NCBI GenBank assembly: GCA_015680685.1
Contig: MNCI01035068.1
Location: 14,108 to 78,107 of the forward strand
Length of the DNA: 64,000 nucleotides
Reading direction: 5' to 3'
DNA from: Gnetum montanum
Taxonomy: Eukaryota; Streptophyta; Gnetopsida; Gnetales; Gnetaceae
The translations under genes were made by a program, and so were the position numbers. How positions within the stretch are numbered: the stretch's first letter is position 1; each line of letters opens with the position of its first letter. Shown in pieces: positions 59,649 to 64,000 of the stretch. Under the pieces are notes generated by a model. That model searched no databases. It was not told where the DNA came from and worked only from the letters and a program-made list of their open reading frames with translations.

Positions 59649-60395
59649 TGATGAGTGGCGAGGTACCCCTACACTCAACCATACGAATATGAGCGTTTCA
59701 CGCACGATCCGGTCATACTCCAAGGACTAAGTGCTTACGCACCTAAATGGAACACTTAGGGTTAATCAATCGTTGTCTTCTCAAACTTACTTGTATTGTC
59801 ACACTTGTATGGTTAAGTAAGCTTGAGGTATATGATATATGATTTTTATAACTTTGGTCTTTTCATGTCTTCTGCTAATACAGTAGAGGGAGAGAGAACT
59901 AAGTGACTAACTTATCTTAACTATTCATTAACTAGTTTCTAATTGTTCCTAACACTAATATCCGTTCCCACTTTCTGTACGCATCCTAAACCAGTGCAAC
60001 ACTGCTAGGATTACCAAACACTGATCGTTACTTGGTTACCAAGTGCTACAGGCATGCTCGAAGCGGTCATACTGAATGTACTTAACTAAGAGGGTCGAAG
60101 GTTGAGAGAGATATTAATTAACTAGGAAAGCATTAAACATTCAATAATAATTAATTACTAATTAGCTTAATTTGTATGTTGCAAGGTTTATCATAAAGTT
60201 CGTCTTTATTTCCATACACAAATGTGTGTGCTCATGTACAAATTGCTCGAATAAAGATCCATTCACTCTATGACTGCTATTGTGGGCACACAGAAATTAT
60301 TCTAACTCTGGAATGACTAAACTGCAAGAATCTGGCTAAGGGTCTAAGGCTAACTCCCTTGAACAAAGGGTGCCACCTCTTATTTATAGAAGATG
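59649..60395 (-). mobile_element. Retrotransposon LTR (minus orientation), unit 3
   Basis: Counterpart of 13228 and 37339. TATA on the minus strand within 60390-60381. Followed at 60410-60505 by U3-like sequence in plus orientation, as in unit 2. Confidence 0.65.
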
Positions 60396-60616
60396 AGGCA
60401 GGACGTGATATTGCGGCTCATCATACCCCCATGACTGAATGAAAACTCGTACTCGAGTTCCTTACAAAATATTGGGAAGGTATGGGATTATTGACTTGAA
60501 TGACAACTAATGGTGAATGGGGTGAAATGTGAACGAATCAAAATTACAATACATGGCAACATTAGTGTTCATAACTACAAGAGTGAATACTATACACAAT
60601 TGACATCTAGGCTTAT

Positions 60617-60991
60617 TTGGCAACTGAGAGAGAAGAGAGAGAGAGAAAAGAAAGGAGAAGACGTGTTGCTGCGATGCCAAGATTGCGCCTTCCTTTGTCC
60701 ATACATGCACGCACCATCAATCTTGTGGCTTGCACAATTATTCCAGCACTAGTCCATCCTAAGTGTTTCCTCCAAGTCCAATCCATTGTTGCAGAATATT
60801 TGGCCTCACTGGCTTGCATTGCTGAATTTAACGACCTAGAGGAGATGGATCGGATGCTTGGAAGAGTCTTGGATTGTGGTGCAACTGTGAAGATCGTCTT
60901 ATGGACAGCGGATGAGGCTTCCACCTACCCTGATGGGAATCCAAGGCTTCCACATACCCTCACGTGTTACCAAGGTTGCGTGTCTAAATAA
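60617..60991 (+). CDS. Hypothetical 124-codon frame, unit 3 only
   Basis: Open forward frame containing MPRLRLPLSIHARTINLVAC, then EYLASLACIAEFNDLEEMDRM and KIVLWTADEASTYPDG. The middle part resembles, at DNA level, the leader of the receptor kinases. A 103-codon minus frame overlaps (60613-60924), so strand choice is uncertain. Unit 1 is gapped here, and unit 2 keeps only the left part before its replacement. No family recognised. Confidence 0.25.
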   Translation: MATEREERERKERRRRVAAMPRLRLPLSIHARTINLVACTIIPALVHPKCFLQVQSIVAEYLASLACIAEFNDLEEMDRMLGRVLDCGATVKIVLWTADEASTYPDGNPRLPHTLTCYQGCVSK

Positions 60992-62540
60992 ATAGAGAGC
61001 TTCTTCTTACATCTATGATTTTTAACGTTCCGCCGCAGAAATTGACGAAGTAGTGGGCCCCTTCAAAGCCTGCTGCAACAATTACGTACTGAGAATGTTC
61101 AGTGCTTCGACTCGGACTTCTTTGACGTTGCCCCCCATATGCACAGGTCACATGAGCTGGGTTTTGTAATAGTTGAAGTGACGGTTGAAAATCGACGCCA
61201 TTTTGGATTTATACCGGAAAATAAAACAAGAATTAAAAAATATCATTACACATAAAAGTTTTTTGTAAGAAGTATTAAGCAGGGAAAAATCATGTTTGGA
61301 ATGTCCCTTGTCTACGAATGTTCTGCAGGTAGAATGTTCTGCAAAAAAGGTACCAATAATAATTTTTTATTTTATTCTAAAATATTGTCAAAATGATTTG
61401 CAGATGTTTAAAATATCTCAAGAATAACAAATTTATCCATAACTTTCGATACCGTGAAAGCTGAATGTCTTATGTATAATTATTCTTTCTCATGTACCCA
61501 TTGCATCCCCATGACATTTTAAAAAACCCACGGCATCCCTTAAGATATTTAAGGATACCTCCCAACTTATCCAATTCCTAGTCTCCTAGAAACAGGTGAA
61601 ACACTGCTTGCAAGTCTTATTTGAATAAAGACCTTGAAATTAATTTATACAGAAAAATAAAATCAGAATTAGCAAATATCCTTACATATAGAAGTCTCTT
61701 CTTAGTATTATTTGAATAAGGAATTTGAAATTGGTATGAAAAGTTCATCATGAGCAGACCACAAGTTGATTTTGATCATGGTGAAATCTGTATTGAACGA
61801 AATCTATATTAACTAAGAGTTATGGAAGAGACACCATTTACCCCTATAAAACATATTGGGGAGATAATACATATTAATTATAATGTGTTAGCAAAATTTT
61901 TGTTTTTAAATTTTATCCTTAAATGGATATTGTATACTACCATTTGTAAAAACTCATTTGGCAGGCAAAGTAATTGGGCTGAATAAGCTCTACAATTTTA
62001 GTTGAATAAGTAAAATAATAGCATACATTCATTAACCTAAATAATGTAAATTTACTACATTTCAAAGGACTTTTTAACAGAGTTATAATTGTTATTAACA
62101 TGATGAAACCATGGTAGGCAAAAAAGGATGCAGATTTATTGCCCTTATTAACGCAGACAAGTGAGATGCACGTGAGCTCATTTTGAAGTATGAAAGTTAT
62201 AAAATAGTATCATATACATTATTTTTATGGTTAACAACTTGTGAGCTATTGCAAATCAAAATTGTAGACCATGATGATATGAGATTTACCATAGTTACTG
62301 ATATTACATTTTCAAAATTTGATTCTGTAAGCCATGAAGTTCTAACTTATGTATTTGACTATAAGTGTAAATCTCTTTTTAAAGTACAAAATTATAAGCG
62401 TAAATCTCTTTTTAAAGTATAAAATTAAAATGAACTGAGCTCAGCATGTACCATTGCATATTGTAAACCACAATGTGGTTTGATTCAAAATAACTGATTG
62501 CATTCATTTTTAAGAAGTTTATCCAAGAAAATTCTTGTGT
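60992..62540. other. Spacer, unit 3
   Basis: Collinear with 14734-16195 of unit 1. Has the 33-bp tandem pair near 62361-62426. No gene recognised. Confidence 0.42.
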
Positions 62541-62792
62541 TTCTTCCAAAGGATGAAAACTACGGGTTCAAAATCAGGAAAACGCGTTCACATTGAAAGT
62601 CAAAATTGTATAATGCATTTTCTGGGTCCATGCACAAAATGTTTGAGAAGTTTCTTCCAAAGGACAAAAACAACAGGTTCTAAACCTAAAAAATGCGTTC
62701 ACTTTGAATTGTGGAGAAAACGTGTAACGCGTCTTTTGAACCCATACACAATTTCTGAGAAGTTTCTTACAGAAACTTAGTATAAAAGGACC
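62541..62792 (+). promoter_or_regulatory. CGCG-box repeat promoter block with TATA box, unit 3
   Basis: Counterpart of 16196-16442. The TATA box (TATAAAAGGA, 62781-62790) is kept, but only two of the four ACGCGT sites remain; the others show CG to TG or related changes. Confidence 0.5.
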
Positions 62793-62925
62793 AAAAATGG
62801 TAGAAGGTAAAGGATGGGTTTCTTATAGAGATCTTAGATATTTGTGTAAGCACACTGTGCAGAACAACTGCAATGTCAGTTGTCCGCATTACGTGAATTA
62901 TCGTCCGCATCAGCCTCTGAATGCA

Positions 62926-63213
62926 ATGAAGCTATAAAATTTTCACAAGAACAAAGTAGTTGCTGCAATGTTGTGGCTTTTCTGGATCTATGCTATCTTC
63001 TGTTCCAGGTTTACCTATAGTTACAGTGGTAATGCTAGCCCCCATTATAGTGGTAGTGCTAGCCGGCCCCCGCCGCCCCTTACATAGTGCGCTATTGCTC
63101 TCCTGCGTCTTGTGACTGTAATCATCCTTCTCGCACATGCAAGCCCTGCTCTCTCCGTATTTCTAAGGTTTACCCATAATGGCTATGTTACCCCTGTATC
63201 CTGGGTTTTATGA
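62926..63213 (+). pseudogene. 95-aa small hydrophobic ORF, broken, unit 3
   Basis: ATG 62926 is followed by AAG CTA TAA: the codon 4 Gln of unit 1 (CAA) is TAA. A second stop (TAG) replaces the Gly before Cys55. The rest of the frame is kept. Confidence 0.5.
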
Positions 63214-64000
63214 CTGTAATCATCTTCTCCCGAATTCAATTACTGCTCCAGGTTAAGTGATTTGATGGTTAAAGGTTTACTGATATGATTAATAAAACGC
63301 TGCTAGATCTACTACGTTGTAACTGGCATCTTTTCTATATCAAAAAATTTATGATAGTTTCCATCGTTCAGTTTCTTGTAAATGTTGCCGGAATGACACC
63401 AACACCAACGAATAAACAGGGCTTGCATCATGGAGTTTACGGCAGTAGCCCTTTTAACCATTGTTAAAATTTTGGGGAACATTGTTTTGACTTTTAAAAA
63501 ATAATAAACCTTGTAAGATCTTTAAACATAATTAAAAATGAAATTGAAATTTTATCTCCCGGCTAGAAATATATTTGCGATGAATTTTGAAAATATCCTT
63601 AATAAAATTATCAAAGTAATATTTAGAACAAATCAATTAAATTTGCAATCTTACAATTGCATCTATATTTAATGTACTCAATGTAAAATATTGCATAAAA
63701 ATATGTTATTAATCTTCAATATTGCATTTGCTAATATTTCAGTTGTTTCAATTAAAGGTGTTAGTGCTTATTTCAATTGTTTGACGTGGTATTTTTAATT
63801 TAAAAATATCAATAATGATTCATTAGTCTTTCAATTTATTGCTAATATATGTTAGGATAGGAAGGATGACCTGATAGGGTAAGAGCTTTGAACAAGGATG
63901 TTGACGTGGCAGTCATTGGTAGGACACAAAAATGCTAACGAACTGCTGCAGAAAGCATGTCAAGCAATAACTGATATGCTGAATTGTAAATGAACAATAA
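63214..64000. other. 3' flank, unit 3, to window end
   Basis: Collinear with 16865-17650. The MPC1-like exon would be expected about 1 kb beyond the window. Confidence 0.45.

Larger units (their letters stand above)
42109..64000. repeat. Tandem segmental duplication, unit 3 (incomplete)
   Basis: Third unit, starting out of a 935-N gap and running off the window about 1 kb before the expected MPC1-like exon (its last base corresponds to about 17650 of unit 1). It is the only unit with ungapped sequence across the region equivalent to the unit 1 gap at 13970-14733 and to the unit 2 replacement. Confidence 0.9.

Noticed and set aside
1-64000. CRISPR array, bacterial operon or integrated virus
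   Set aside because: Repeats present are plant LTR, SINE, LINE or promoter repeats; spacer-like regularity and viral replication genes were not seen.

Overview
The window is nuclear DNA from a land plant, most likely a large, repeat-rich genome such as a gymnosperm (inferred). The sequence is AT-rich, carries spliceosomal introns with GT-AG borders, a plant-type LRR receptor kinase and the 3' exons of a plant mitochondrial pyruvate carrier, and is full of decayed retroelements. I see no bacterial or viral operon, CRISPR array or rRNA. The ACGT content is broken by gaps at 13970-14733, 41174-42108 and 53841-54257 and by single Ns at 199 and 40903.

The dominant feature is a head-to-tail tandem array of about 19-22 kb units: unit 1 (about 200-19207), unit 2 (about 19208-40902) and unit 3 (about 42109 to the window end, incomplete). 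Each unit has the same order: tRNA-like SINE relic (-), Ty3/gypsy protease relic (+), [units 2 and 3 only: LINE endonuclease relic (-), LRR fragment (+), two opposed LTRs], LRR receptor kinase (-), CGCG-box repeats and a small two-hydrophobic-segment ORF (+), a diverged repeat array, two hypothetical ORFs, LINE reverse-transcriptase relic (+), LTR (-), a second CGCG-box repeat block with a paralogous small ORF (+), and the last two exons of an MPC1-like gene (+). Offsets between units are constant over long stretches and jump at a few indels, so the history can be read from the sequence.

All three receptor kinases are pseudogenes. They have the same 3272-bp span with no indel, a 206-bp intron at the same place, and three to four in-frame stops each. 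One stop (codon 162) is shared by units 2 and 3; the others are private. With the shared LTR block and a shared ~215-bp block, this makes units 2 and 3 the closer pair. Unit 1 has lost about 4.9 kb, leaving a 23-bp filler copied from inside the lost segment. Unit 2 has lost about 2.2 kb, replaced by about 195 bp of unrelated DNA that creates a chimeric ORF.

The least explained element is the pair of small, cysteine-containing, hydrophobic ORFs per unit (133 and 95 aa) preceded by repeated ACGCGT-rich DNA and, in one paralogue, a clear TATA box. I do not recognise the family. Two short inverted fragments next to single-N positions (1-198 and 40904-41173) look more like assembly joins than biology, but they are not exact copies of the adjacent sequence and deserve a check.
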